From SIG440 sp045592585 (GTDB lineage Bacteria; Bacillota; Clostridia; Monoglobales; Monoglobaceae): a stretch of 12,654 bases of DNA. The translations under genes and the position numbers were made by a program. Under the pieces are notes generated by a model, which saw nothing but the letters and a program-made list of their open reading frames with translations, searched no databases and was not told the origin of the DNA. The DNA is taken from NCBI GenBank assembly GCA_045592585.1, contig JAZNVB010000020.1, positions 1 through 12,654 on the forward strand, read 5' to 3'. Each line of letters begins with the position of its first letter. Position 1 is the first letter of the stretch. This document shows positions 6,302 to 12,530 of the stretch, piece by piece.

Positions 6302-7015
6302 ATGATAGACATACATACACATATACTTCCCAAATTAGATGACGGAAGCAGTAGTGTTGATGAAAGCAAAAAAATGCTTGGTATACTGTCGGAACAGGGA
6401 GTTGATACAATCGTTGCAACTCCCCATTTTTATATCGGCAGGACAAAAATTGACGAGTTTCTGGAATTGCGCCAAAAATCTCTTAATACCTTGCTTGCTG
6501 AAACAGACGCAGAAAGACCGTCAATAGCGCTTGGTGCTGAGGTTGAATTTATTCCCGGACTTTATACCATGGATGATATTGAAAAGTTATGCATAAGCGG
6601 TACACGCTATATGCTGGTTGAAATGCCTTTTTCTGCATGGTCAGGCTATTTTTATACAACTTTAACCAAGCTGTATTCTGCAAGGGGAATTAAACCCATT
6701 ATTGCTCATGTCGAAAGATATTTTGAGTTTCAGCAGGAGGAGCCTGCAGACGTTTTACGCAGACTTAAAGACTGCGGTGCACTTATACAGATTAACAGCA
6801 GTTTTCTTATGAACAAGCAAACAAAACGTCTGGCGCTTAAACTGATAAATCAGGGCTTTATAACGTTTATGGGCTCTGATTGCCACAATCTTGAGAGGCG
6901 TCCGCCTTTGCTCCGTGAAGGGTTTGATATTATATACAAAAAATTAGGTGACATTGGCACAAGTGCATTTTTCTATTGGGAAAATAAACTTAAAGAAAAA
7001 CTTGAAACATATTGA
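6302..7015 (+). CDS. cpsB: CpsB/YwqE-type PHP-domain protein-tyrosine phosphatase
   Basis: This 237-residue PHP-fold metal-dependent phosphatase is the enzyme that dephosphorylates CpsD. Metal and catalytic ligands all occur at expected places: H5 and H7 (IDIHTHILP), D14, H42 (ATPHF), E80 (GAEVEF), E107 (LVEMPF), H136 and R139 (AHVERY), D193 and H195 (GSDCHN). The first eight of these follow the numbering of pneumococcal-type CpsB, which supports starting at the ATG at 6302. The frame extends back to a TTG at 6263 and there is an ATG at 6290, but those would add 13 or 4 residues before the usual MIDIH start. The ribosome binding site is weak (GGTGA at 6292-6296). The gene lies 42 bases after cpsD, so kinase and phosphatase are co-transcribed. 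Confidence 0.93.
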   Translation: MIDIHTHILPKLDDGSSSVDESKKMLGILSEQGVDTIVATPHFYIGRTKIDEFLELRQKSLNTLLAETDAERPSIALGAEVEFIPGLYTMDDIEKLCISGTRYMLVEMPFSAWSGYFYTTLTKLYSARGIKPIIAHVERYFEFQQEEPADVLRRLKDCGALIQINSSFLMNKQTKRLALKLINQGFITFMGSDCHNLERRPPLLREGFDIIYKKLGDIGTSAFFYWENKLKEKLETY

Positions 7016-7035
7016 CAAAAAGGGGATATTAAAGC

Positions 7036-7533
7036 TTGAACAAAAATCTTTCTGTTCATATTCGCAATATAATATTGTGGATGCTTGCGATAGGGTATTA
7101 TTGTATTATATGTTCTTTTTCGACAACATCGGCAACTGAATCCAAGGCTGAAAGCCAGATGATTGTGAACGCTGTCCAAAAAGTGTATGACGTTGTTAAG
7201 ATCGAGGATGCAGTTGAAAAAGACTCATGGTTGTCTGGAAAGATGTTTCATGCGATTGTACGTAAAGCTGCTCATGTTTATAATTTTTTTATTTTTGCTT
7301 TTTTGTGTCAGATATTGTTTTCAGTATATTCTGACAAAAAATCGCTTGTGACTGCGTTAACTTTGGCGATGGGCTTTTGCGGCGCCGTTCTTGATGAAAC
7401 AACGCAGGCGTTTGTGCCGGGCCGAAGCCCCGAGATCACCGACGTTTTTGTTGATTTTACAGGTACGGTTTTAGGTTGTGTTTTCTTTGTGTTGCTGTAT
7501 AGAAAAATTGTATCAGATTTGAAAAGAGGGTGA
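7036..7533 (+). CDS. VanZ-like family membrane protein
   Basis: A 165-residue protein with about four hydrophobic segments and the VanZ-like signature: R76-x3-H80 at the start of the second segment (VRKAAHVYNFFIFAFLC), D120-E121 and Q124 before 'FVPGRSPEITDVFVDFTGTVLGC' (127-148), with R130, D136 and D140. VanZ was named from teicoplanin resistance; family members are common near cell-surface genes and their biochemical activity is not settled, though an envelope role is generally assumed. The start is a TTG at 7036 with GGGG at 7022-7025; the first in-frame ATG (7081) would remove part of the first membrane segment. The gene lies 20 bases after cpsB and 4 bases before the next gene, so it is firmly inside the operon. 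Confidence 0.85.
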   Translation: MNKNLSVHIRNIILWMLAIGYYCIICSFSTTSATESKAESQMIVNAVQKVYDVVKIEDAVEKDSWLSGKMFHAIVRKAAHVYNFFIFAFLCQILFSVYSDKKSLVTALTLAMGFCGAVLDETTQAFVPGRSPEITDVFVDFTGTVLGCVFFVLLYRKIVSDLKRG

Positions 7534-7537
7534 AGTT

Positions 7538-8212
7538 GTGAAACGATGGAAAGTGGTTTTATTATCAATCATAGGCGTTTTGGTTTTGGCATTAGTGGCT
7601 ATTACCATTTGGCAGTTTGATAATATTTGTGCGGTTGTAAAAGCTTTCACCAGCACATCAGAGCAGATTGCTTTGGAAATGAATGATACCAAGAAAAAGC
7701 TCGAGAATGACCTGAAAAATCAAAATTTTGATGTGGTAAGTGACTTTTCTGCAGAAGAAGAAAAGCAGATTATAAAGGGTGAGCTGACTGTTGAAGAAGC
7801 CGTTGCAGGTCTTAATGACAGATATAAAAATTCTAAGAACAATGCTTCCGACACTAATAATCCATTAGCTAATAAACTGATTGGTGAAAAAACGGTTGAA
7901 CTTTACAGTCTTAAGGCATATTATTTAGGTCAGCTTGGACAGATGGAGAAAACTGTTAAGAGTGAATATGCGGCGTTGCCGGTTGAAAAGAAAAATCTTC
8001 TCGGCAAAAAGGATATTGTTAACCGTCATATGAGCACGGCTCTTGGACTTATGAATCAATGTGATGCCAAGGTTGAAGAAATTCTGGCAGAACTTAAAGC
8101 CGGTCTTGAGAATTTGGGTGCGGATACTTCTATAATACAAACTATTAGAAAAGCATATGAAGGTGAAAAGAATCTCAAAAAAGCTTACTATTTATCTTTG
8201 CTTGAAGAGTAG
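7538..8212 (+). CDS. Membrane-anchored helical protein of unknown function
   Basis: I do not recognise this 224-residue protein. It has a basic N-terminus (MKRWK), one membrane helix or uncleaved signal anchor (about 6-24) and a soluble remainder that looks almost wholly alpha-helical. Charged heptad-like stretches occur at about 41-62 and 175-224, and an Asn/Ser-rich hinge at about 97-110. A single cysteine sits at 31, near the membrane exit, and another at 175; no lipobox is evident. The predicted orientation places the helical part outside. The start is a GTG at 7538, with GAGGGTGA (7526-7533) overlapping the vanZ-like stop, which implies translational coupling. Being between a VanZ-like gene and an SLH gene suggests an envelope or S-layer assembly role, but that is inference from position only. 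Confidence 0.8.
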   Translation: MKRWKVVLLSIIGVLVLALVAITIWQFDNICAVVKAFTSTSEQIALEMNDTKKKLENDLKNQNFDVVSDFSAEEEKQIIKGELTVEEAVAGLNDRYKNSKNNASDTNNPLANKLIGEKTVELYSLKAYYLGQLGQMEKTVKSEYAALPVEKKNLLGKKDIVNRHMSTALGLMNQCDAKVEEILAELKAGLENLGADTSIIQTIRKAYEGEKNLKKAYYLSLLEE

Positions 8213-8233
8213 AGTACCTTGAGGTGAAAATTT

Positions 8234-9187
8234 ATGAGAGTAAAAAGATTGATACTTAGTATTGTTATTGTCATTGGGTGTTTGTTGCTTGGTGCAGCAA
8301 CGGTAAGTGCTGCAGTTTTTTCAGACGTTGATGCCGACACCGAACAGGGCAAGGCGATTTTCGCAATGCAGCAAAAAGGTTATATAAATGGTTTTCCTGA
8401 TGGCACATTCAGACCGGACGCAACTCTTACCAGAGCAGAGTTTGTTACCATAATAAACAAGATGTATATGTATTATGTGGAGTCGGAAAATGGCTTTACA
8501 GATGTAGATGTATCTGATTGGTTTTACCATGATGTTCTTGTTGCAGTTCAGGCGGGATATATTAACGGTATGGGTGACGGAAGCTTTGCACCAAATGAGG
8601 CGGTAACACGCGAGCAGGTATGCAAAATGCTTAATTCTATTCTGCAGCTTGGTGACATGTGCTACACACCTGAAATAACCGACGAAGTGTCCGACTGGGC
8701 ACGGGACAGTGTTTTAAAAATGGTGGCGGCATATGTTTTCACCCTCGAGGACGGAGGAAGGTTCAGAGCAACCAAGCCGATAACCCGTGGTGAGGCGTGT
8801 ATGGCACTTGAAAAATGTATTGTGGAGATTGATTTTGAAGAGGTTTTTCAGCCTGTTGATTTAGAAAACATGGCTCAGGAGGAACTGGAAAAAAGAATGA
8901 CAGAAATCATTTATGCTATGGAAAATGTGATAATTCCGCAGTATACCGATGAGAAGTTTATTATCATTGGAAACATGGTTGTCAAAGGCATGAAAAAATA
9001 TCTTGCCGACCCAAGTTATGATTATGTTCCCGATGCAAATGCTGCCTATGAAATATACCGAAAGTTAGGTTATGAAAAGGCAAGAGTTTTTAAAAAGCCT
9101 ATTTATGACAATATTGATATTAACAATTTAGCAATTTTGTTCGACTTTTTCTATACTCCGGAAATCAATGCGCCTGTAAATAAATAA
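8234..9187 (+). CDS. Secreted SLH-domain surface protein
   Basis: This 317-residue protein has a signal peptide (basic MRVKR, hydrophobic 6-22, likely cleavage after VSA at 26) followed at once by three SLH repeats (about 29-77, 88-136 and 148-196). The repeats carry the TRAE-like motifs TRAEF (66-70), TREQV (125-129) and TRGEA (184-188). SLH triplets bind pyruvylated secondary cell-wall polymer and anchor proteins to the surface. Repeats 1 and 2 are well conserved ('GYINGFPDGTFRPDATLTRAEF'-like, 49-70); repeat 3 has lost the central GYI-G pattern. The C-terminal part (about 200-317) is acidic then mixed helical and matches no domain I know. The start is the ATG at 8234 with GAGGTG at 8221-8226. 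It is the last gene of the operon. Confidence 0.93.
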   Translation: MRVKRLILSIVIVIGCLLLGAATVSAAVFSDVDADTEQGKAIFAMQQKGYINGFPDGTFRPDATLTRAEFVTIINKMYMYYVESENGFTDVDVSDWFYHDVLVAVQAGYINGMGDGSFAPNEAVTREQVCKMLNSILQLGDMCYTPEITDEVSDWARDSVLKMVAAYVFTLEDGGRFRATKPITRGEACMALEKCIVEIDFEEVFQPVDLENMAQEELEKRMTEIIYAMENVIIPQYTDEKFIIIGNMVVKGMKKYLADPSYDYVPDANAAYEIYRKLGYEKARVFKKPIYDNIDINNLAILFDFFYTPEINAPVNK

Positions 9188-9193
9188 AAAAAG

Positions 9194-9224
9194 TCCTTGC
9201 AGCTTTTATGTTGCAAGGATTTTT
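9194..9224 (+). terminator. Terminator of the cps/SLH operon
   Basis: TCCTTGCA (9194-9201) pairs with TGCAAGGA (9212-9219) across a 10-base loop, followed by five T (9220-9224). The run of A before the stem could make it partly bidirectional. It begins seven bases after the SLH gene stop. Confidence 0.88.
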
Positions 9225-9251
9225 GTAATATACTGAACTATTATCCAAAAC

Positions 9252-9272
9252 AAAAAAAACACCGCATGGTGT
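9252..9272 (-). terminator. Terminator of the minus-strand tRNA
   Basis: Read on the - strand, ACACC (9272-9268) pairs with GGTGT (9263-9259) around a 4-base loop and is followed by a run of T (9259-9252). An outer perfect 12-bp repeat, CCAAAACAAAAA (9245-9256) with TTTTTGTTTTGG (9275-9286), encloses it. Its second arm includes the encoded CCA end of the tRNA. Confidence 0.82.
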
Positions 9273-9283
9273 CCTTTTTGTTT

Positions 9284-9360
9284 TGGTGGATCTTCAGGGA
9301 CTCGAACCCCGGACCGACCGGTTATGAGCCGGTTGCTCTAACCAACTGAGCTAAAGATCC
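9284..9360 (-). tRNA. tRNA with CAU anticodon (elongator Met or Ile2)
   Basis: On the - strand the acceptor arms GGATCTT (9360-9354) and AAGATCC (9294-9288) pair perfectly, followed by discriminator A (9287) and an encoded CCA (9286-9284), 77 nt in all. The D-arm TAGCTCAGTTGGTTAGAGC and the T-arm with GGTTCGAGTCC are standard. The anticodon stem ACCGG/CCGGT holds the loop CTCATAA, giving anticodon CAU. The paired G1-C72 end and lack of three G-C pairs beside the loop argue against initiator tRNA. Elongator Met and the lysidine-modified Ile2 tRNA cannot be separated with certainty by eye. Confidence 0.93.
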
Positions 9361-9384
9361 TTATTTAAATTCGCAACAGAAATC

Positions 9385-9413
9385 ATTATACAGGAAAATA
9401 AAACATTTGTCAA
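9385..9413 (-). promoter_or_regulatory. Promoter of the minus-strand tRNA
   Basis: On the - strand TTGACA (9413-9408) and TATAAT (9390-9385) are separated by exactly 17 bases, a full consensus promoter 24 bases before the tRNA 5' end. Together with the terminator this makes the tRNA an independent unit. Confidence 0.92.
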
Positions 9414-9443
9414 GATTAAATTTATATATTTTTGAAAAAATGC

Positions 9444-9472
9444 TTGATTTATTTGTGAAAATGTGATATTAT
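9444..9472 (+). promoter_or_regulatory. Antiporter gene promoter
   Basis: TTGATT (9444-9449) and TATTAT (9467-9472) are 17 bases apart. The predicted transcription start is around 9479, about 145 bases upstream of the antiporter ATG. That leaves room for a structured leader. Confidence 0.78.
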
Positions 9473-9478
9473 TCTCGA

Positions 9479-9624
9479 GGTGTGCGTTTTGTTCAAAACG
9501 TACTCGCGTAAATCTAGTTTTTCGAGACAATTGCCCCGATAGACAAGTTCGCATACGAACTTGTCTATATTTTCGGACTTGCCTTGTTATGTATATATTA
9601 TTATTAAAAAAAGGAAGCGAAAAA
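9479..9624 (+). promoter_or_regulatory. Structured leader with terminator-like hairpin upstream of the antiporter (possible riboswitch or attenuator)
   Basis: The predicted leader contains a 9-bp hairpin with a GUUC loop (9482-9490 with 9495-9503, one G-U pair). A linker (9504-9538) follows, containing CGAG (9523-9526), which could pair with CUCG at 9503-9506. Then comes a perfect 13-bp hairpin, ATAGACAAGTTCG (9539-9551) with CGAACTTGTCTAT (9556-9568), followed by ATTTT. The loop-side arm CAAGTTCG (9544-9551) can alternatively pair with CGGACTTG (9574-9581). A terminator-like hairpin in the leader with a competing helix is the layout of a transcription attenuator. I cannot match the 5' part to a known riboswitch class by eye; an ion-sensing class would fit the gene. 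Confidence 0.55.
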
Positions 9625-10932
9625 ATGAGTACATTATTATCAGTTTCAATTGCCCTGCTTGCAGGCCTTCTTATGACAAGAGTATTTAAACCATTTAAAC
9701 TACCGTCGGTTACTGCATATCTTATTGCAGGTATTTTAATTGGCCCTTATTGTGTTGGTAAACTGGGCATCGACGGTCTTGGCTTTAATTCTCATGATGC
9801 AGTATCAGCACTTGCGCTTGTTTCTGAAGTTGCTTTGGGATTTATTGCATTTTCAATTGGTAACGAATTCAGAGTGTCTGATCTGAAAAAAACCGGTAAA
9901 CAAGCATTTGTTATTGGTGTTTTTCAGGCACTGGTTGCAACTCTGTTTGTTGACCTTGCGTTGGTAGTGGTTCACATGATTATGCCTGATAAGCTGACTG
10001 TTCCGCAGGCTATTGTTCTTGGAGCAATCGCCACGGCAACTGCTCCGGCGGCTACTTTGATGGTTGTCCGTCAGTACAAGGCAAAGGGTCCCCTTACAGA
10101 TTTGCTTTTGCCAATTGTTGCACTTGATGATGCGGTAGGTCTTATTGTTTTTGCTGTATCATTTGGTATTTCAAAAACAATGCTTTCAGGAAACCTTGAC
10201 TTGTTTTCAATTATTGTAAATCCTGTTGTTGAAATTATCTGTTCACTTACATTGGGTGCGATAATGGGTTGGGTGCTTACTCAGCTTGAAAAGATGTTTA
10301 ATTCAAATACAAACCGTCTTAATATGACAATTGCATTTGTATTTCTGACGGTTTCGCTTTCAATGCTTGATTTCCATATCGGTAATGTACATATCAGTTT
10401 TTCATCATTACTGGTATGTATGATGCTTGGAACAGTATTTTGTAATATCTGTCCTTTATCACACGACCTGATGGAAAAGTCGGATAAATGGACTTCGCCA
10501 CTTTTGGCACTGTTCTTTGTTATCAGCGGTGCTGAACTTGAACTCAATGTATTTGCCGATTGGGCAATCGTGGTAATAGGTATTGTGTATATCCTGTTCC
10601 GCTGCCTTGGTAAGTATTTTGGTACATTATTTAGCGCAAAGATAACAAAGTGTTCGCCTGAAATTTGCAAATATCTTGGTATTACATTGTTCCCTCAGGC
10701 GGGCGTAGCTCTTGGTATGTGTGCAATTGTTGCGGCTTCGGTTGAAATGGGTAGCCAGGGTGCATTGGTGCGAAACATTACACTTTTTGCCGTGCTGATT
10801 TATGAGCTTGTTGGTCCGTTGCTTACCCGTCAGGCGCTTACTGCAGCCGGTGATATCAAGCCTATGTCAGACGAAGTTAAGATGCGTCGTCACACAAAGC
10901 TTGCTGAAGCAAAGAGTAAATCAGAAAAATAA
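9625..10932 (+). CDS. CPA2-type monovalent cation:proton antiporter
   Basis: This 435-residue, very hydrophobic protein has about 12 predicted membrane helices and belongs to the Na+/H+ exchanger (CPA) superfamily. The first helix is followed by 'LPSVTAYLIAGILIGPY' (26-42), the usual P.......G...GP start of CPA2 members. Other markers are the 'FSIGNEF' segment (76-82), the crossover-region run 'GAIATATAPAATLMV' (133-147) and the paired aspartates D168-D169 in 'PIVALDDAVGL', expected to bind the cation and proton. It has no C-terminal TrkA-N or TrkA-C domain, unlike KefB-type systems. Exchange of Na+ or K+ for H+ across the membrane is likely, but the ion cannot be told. The start is the ATG at 9625 after AAGGAAG (9611-9617); the frame stays open back to 9463, but that part is the promoter and leader. 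Confidence 0.88.
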   Translation: MSTLLSVSIALLAGLLMTRVFKPFKLPSVTAYLIAGILIGPYCVGKLGIDGLGFNSHDAVSALALVSEVALGFIAFSIGNEFRVSDLKKTGKQAFVIGVFQALVATLFVDLALVVVHMIMPDKLTVPQAIVLGAIATATAPAATLMVVRQYKAKGPLTDLLLPIVALDDAVGLIVFAVSFGISKTMLSGNLDLFSIIVNPVVEIICSLTLGAIMGWVLTQLEKMFNSNTNRLNMTIAFVFLTVSLSMLDFHIGNVHISFSSLLVCMMLGTVFCNICPLSHDLMEKSDKWTSPLLALFFVISGAELELNVFADWAIVVIGIVYILFRCLGKYFGTLFSAKITKCSPEICKYLGITLFPQAGVALGMCAIVAASVEMGSQGALVRNITLFAVLIYELVGPLLTRQALTAAGDIKPMSDEVKMRRHTKLAEAKSKSEK

Positions 10933-10938
10933 ATAACA

Positions 10939-10970
10939 AAATCCGGGTGCCGAAAGGCATTCGGATTTTT
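10939..10970 (+). terminator. Strong terminator hairpin between the antiporter and ClC genes
   Basis: A 13-bp stem (10939-10951 with 10956-10968, two G-U pairs) is closed by a GAAA tetraloop and runs into TTTTT (10966-10970). Only 10 bases separate it from the next ribosome binding site. That leaves no room for a promoter, so the downstream gene depends on read-through or on an internal promoter. Confidence 0.9.
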
Positions 10971-10990
10971 AATGGAAATCGGAGATGAAA

Positions 10991-12250
10991 ATGATGGAAA
11001 CTGTAAAAAATCAGATTAAAACCTCATTTGAATATGCAAAAGCCTTTGTTAAATGGCTGATTATAGCCGCAGTTGTAGGCGCTGTTGGTGGAGTAGTGGG
11101 TAGCCTTTTTCACGAAAGTATAGAGTATGTAACTCATATGCGAACAGAAAATGAGTGGCTTATTTTGTTGTTACCTGTTGGTGGATTTGTAATTGCGGTA
11201 TTGTACGGTGTTTTTGGCAAAAAGGGTAAAATTGATACAAACCGTGTAATCGAGGCTGTGCAGACCGATAACAACGTTCCGCTGATAATGGCACCATTGA
11301 TTTTTGTCGGTACGGTTATTACCCATCTTTTTGGCGGTTCGGCAGGTAGAGAAGGTGCGGCATTGCAGTTGGGTGGCAGCCTTGGGTATAACGTGGGCAA
11401 GGTGCTTCGGTTAAACAAAAAAGATATGCATATTATTGTTATGTCAGGAATGAGTGCTGTGTTTGCAGCCTTATTTGGAACGCCACTTACGGCAGCTTTT
11501 TTTGCCATTGAGGTAATAAGTGTAGGGGTTATACATTATGCGGCATTGGTACCTTGTTTAATTTCTTCGATTATTGCATATAAACTTGCATCGCTTGGGT
11601 TTGGAATTATGCCGGTTTCTTTTGCTGCTAAACAAATGGATATATCGGCGGAAATTTTGTTAAAGGTGATTATACTTGCTGTTCTTTGTGCACTGGTGAG
11701 TATTGTCTTTTGCACAGCAATAAAAAAGAGTGAGCATTACATTAAAAAATTGATACCAAACATTTATCTGCGTGCATTTGTCGGTGGTGCGGTAATTGTT
11801 CTGCTCACAATAGCGTTGCAAACCACGGACTATAACGGCGCAGGAATGAATGTTATTGAAGCAGCCTTAAGCGGCACGGCAAAGCCTTGGGCCTTTGCGG
11901 TTAAAATACTGTTTACCGCTATTACAATTGCTGCAGGGTTTAAAGGTGGCGAGATTGTTCCGGGATTTTTTATTGGCTCAACCTTTGGATGCACTATGGG
12001 CTATGTTCTTGGTCTTGACCCCGGTTTTGCTGCGGCAATCGGTTTTGTTGCACTATTCTGTGGAGTGGTAAACTGTCCTTTTGCATCGTTGCTTCTGGCT
12101 ATGGAGGTTTTTGGCGGAAACTCCATTCTGTTGTTTGCAATCGCCTGCGGAGTAAGCTTTATGATGTCGGGATACTTTGGACTTTATAAAAGCCAGAAGT
12201 TTTTGTATTCCAAGATTAAAGAAGAATATGTTGATATAAATTTACAATAA
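10991..12250 (+). CDS. ClC-family anion channel/antiporter
   Basis: A 419-residue ClC-family membrane protein with about ten or more helices. Diagnostic segments are GREGAALQLGGSLG (119-132) with the gating glutamate E121, 'MSGMSAVFAALFGTPLTAAFFAIEV' (151-175), and 'GFKGGEIVPGFFIGSTFG' (317-333), where most chloride-type members have GIFAP. The first selectivity motif GSGIP is absent; the region reads IDTNRVIEAVQ (81-91). No CBS domains follow. The protein probably exchanges an anion for protons or conducts it; chloride should not be assumed, as these differences resemble the fluoride-exporting branch. SD-like GGAG (10981-10984) suits the ATG at 10991 or 10994 better than the one at 10985, which touches it. 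The gene follows the antiporter across a terminator, hinting at coordinated ion homeostasis. Confidence 0.9.
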   Translation: MMETVKNQIKTSFEYAKAFVKWLIIAAVVGAVGGVVGSLFHESIEYVTHMRTENEWLILLLPVGGFVIAVLYGVFGKKGKIDTNRVIEAVQTDNNVPLIMAPLIFVGTVITHLFGGSAGREGAALQLGGSLGYNVGKVLRLNKKDMHIIVMSGMSAVFAALFGTPLTAAFFAIEVISVGVIHYAALVPCLISSIIAYKLASLGFGIMPVSFAAKQMDISAEILLKVIILAVLCALVSIVFCTAIKKSEHYIKKLIPNIYLRAFVGGAVIVLLTIALQTTDYNGAGMNVIEAALSGTAKPWAFAVKILFTAITIAAGFKGGEIVPGFFIGSTFGCTMGYVLGLDPGFAAAIGFVALFCGVVNCPFASLLLAMEVFGGNSILLFAIACGVSFMMSGYFGLYKSQKFLYSKIKEEYVDINLQ

Positions 12251-12255
12251 AAAAA

Positions 12256-12335
12256 ACAGCTCCTTTTTGAGATGTGTCCATTTTATAGTACACATAATGT
12301 TGTATTATAATGACATAAAAACAAAAAGGAGTTGT
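12256..12335 (+). promoter_or_regulatory. Long inverted repeat able to mask the ribosome binding site of the small gene
   Basis: ACAGCTCCTTTTTG (12256-12269), just after the ClC stop codon, is fully complementary (one G-U pair) over 14 bases to CAAAAAGGAGTTGT (12322-12335). The second arm contains the AAGGAG ribosome binding site of the 47-residue gene. A -10 box lies between the arms. A transcript reading through from the ClC gene would carry both arms and could hide the site, while one started at the local promoter would lack the first arm. The regulatory reading is inference; the complementarity is direct. Confidence 0.6.
12306..12311 (+). promoter_or_regulatory. -10 box of the small orphan gene
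   Basis: A perfect TATAAT at 12306-12311 lies 30 bases before the ATG at 12342. The best -35 candidate, TTATAG at 12283-12288 (17-base spacing), is weak, so the promoter may need an activator or be modest. The predicted start is around 12318. Confidence 0.55.
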
Positions 12336-12341
12336 ATTTAT

Positions 12342-12485
12342 ATGAAAAACTTTTTTAATATTATTGCAGTAAACGGACATTATGAGGTATATAACGCCGT
12401 TGGTGAATTTATTTTCAGTGGTGATACATATGCCGAATGTGAACAGGACGTTCGTGAACTTGAATCAGGAGAAAATGCTGCATAA
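12342..12485 (+). CDS. 47-residue protein of unknown function
   Basis: This small acidic protein begins MKNFFNIIAVNGHYEVYNAVG, reads as two or three short beta strands ('YEVYNAVGEFIFSGDTY', 14-30), then an acidic helix ('AECEQDVRELESGE', 31-44). There is no membrane segment or signal peptide and only one cysteine (33). I do not recognise the family; the strand-turn-strand then 'SGDTYAECEQD' arrangement resembles short uncharacterised Bacillota proteins. The ATG at 12342 is preceded by AAGGAG (12326-12331), 10 bases away. An in-frame start farther upstream would place the promoter inside the gene and is rejected. Codon use looks like that of the neighbours. It lies alone between the ClC gene and tRNA-Asn. 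Confidence 0.72.
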   Translation: MKNFFNIIAVNGHYEVYNAVGEFIFSGDTYAECEQDVRELESGENAA

Positions 12486-12530
12486 ATGCACATTGTCGAA
12501 AAAAGACATGCAAAATTTTGCTAAGGGGTA

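Noticed and set aside
9479..9570. Fluoride riboswitch or T-box in the antiporter leader
   Set aside because: I see no GAUGG-type fluoride aptamer core and no UGGNACC T-box sequence. The element is left unassigned rather than named.
9463..9624. 54-codon N-terminal extension of the antiporter
   Set aside because: It would cover the promoter and leader hairpins and adds a Cys/Arg-rich sequence unlike any antiporter N-terminus. AAGGAAG precedes the ATG at 9625.
12486..12530. Terminator after the 47-residue gene
   Set aside because: A bulged stem (TGTC with GACA around an A-rich loop) and a short T run are present, but the pairing is weak and interrupted. The 12-base AT palindrome beside it has no loop, so I do not call a terminator.
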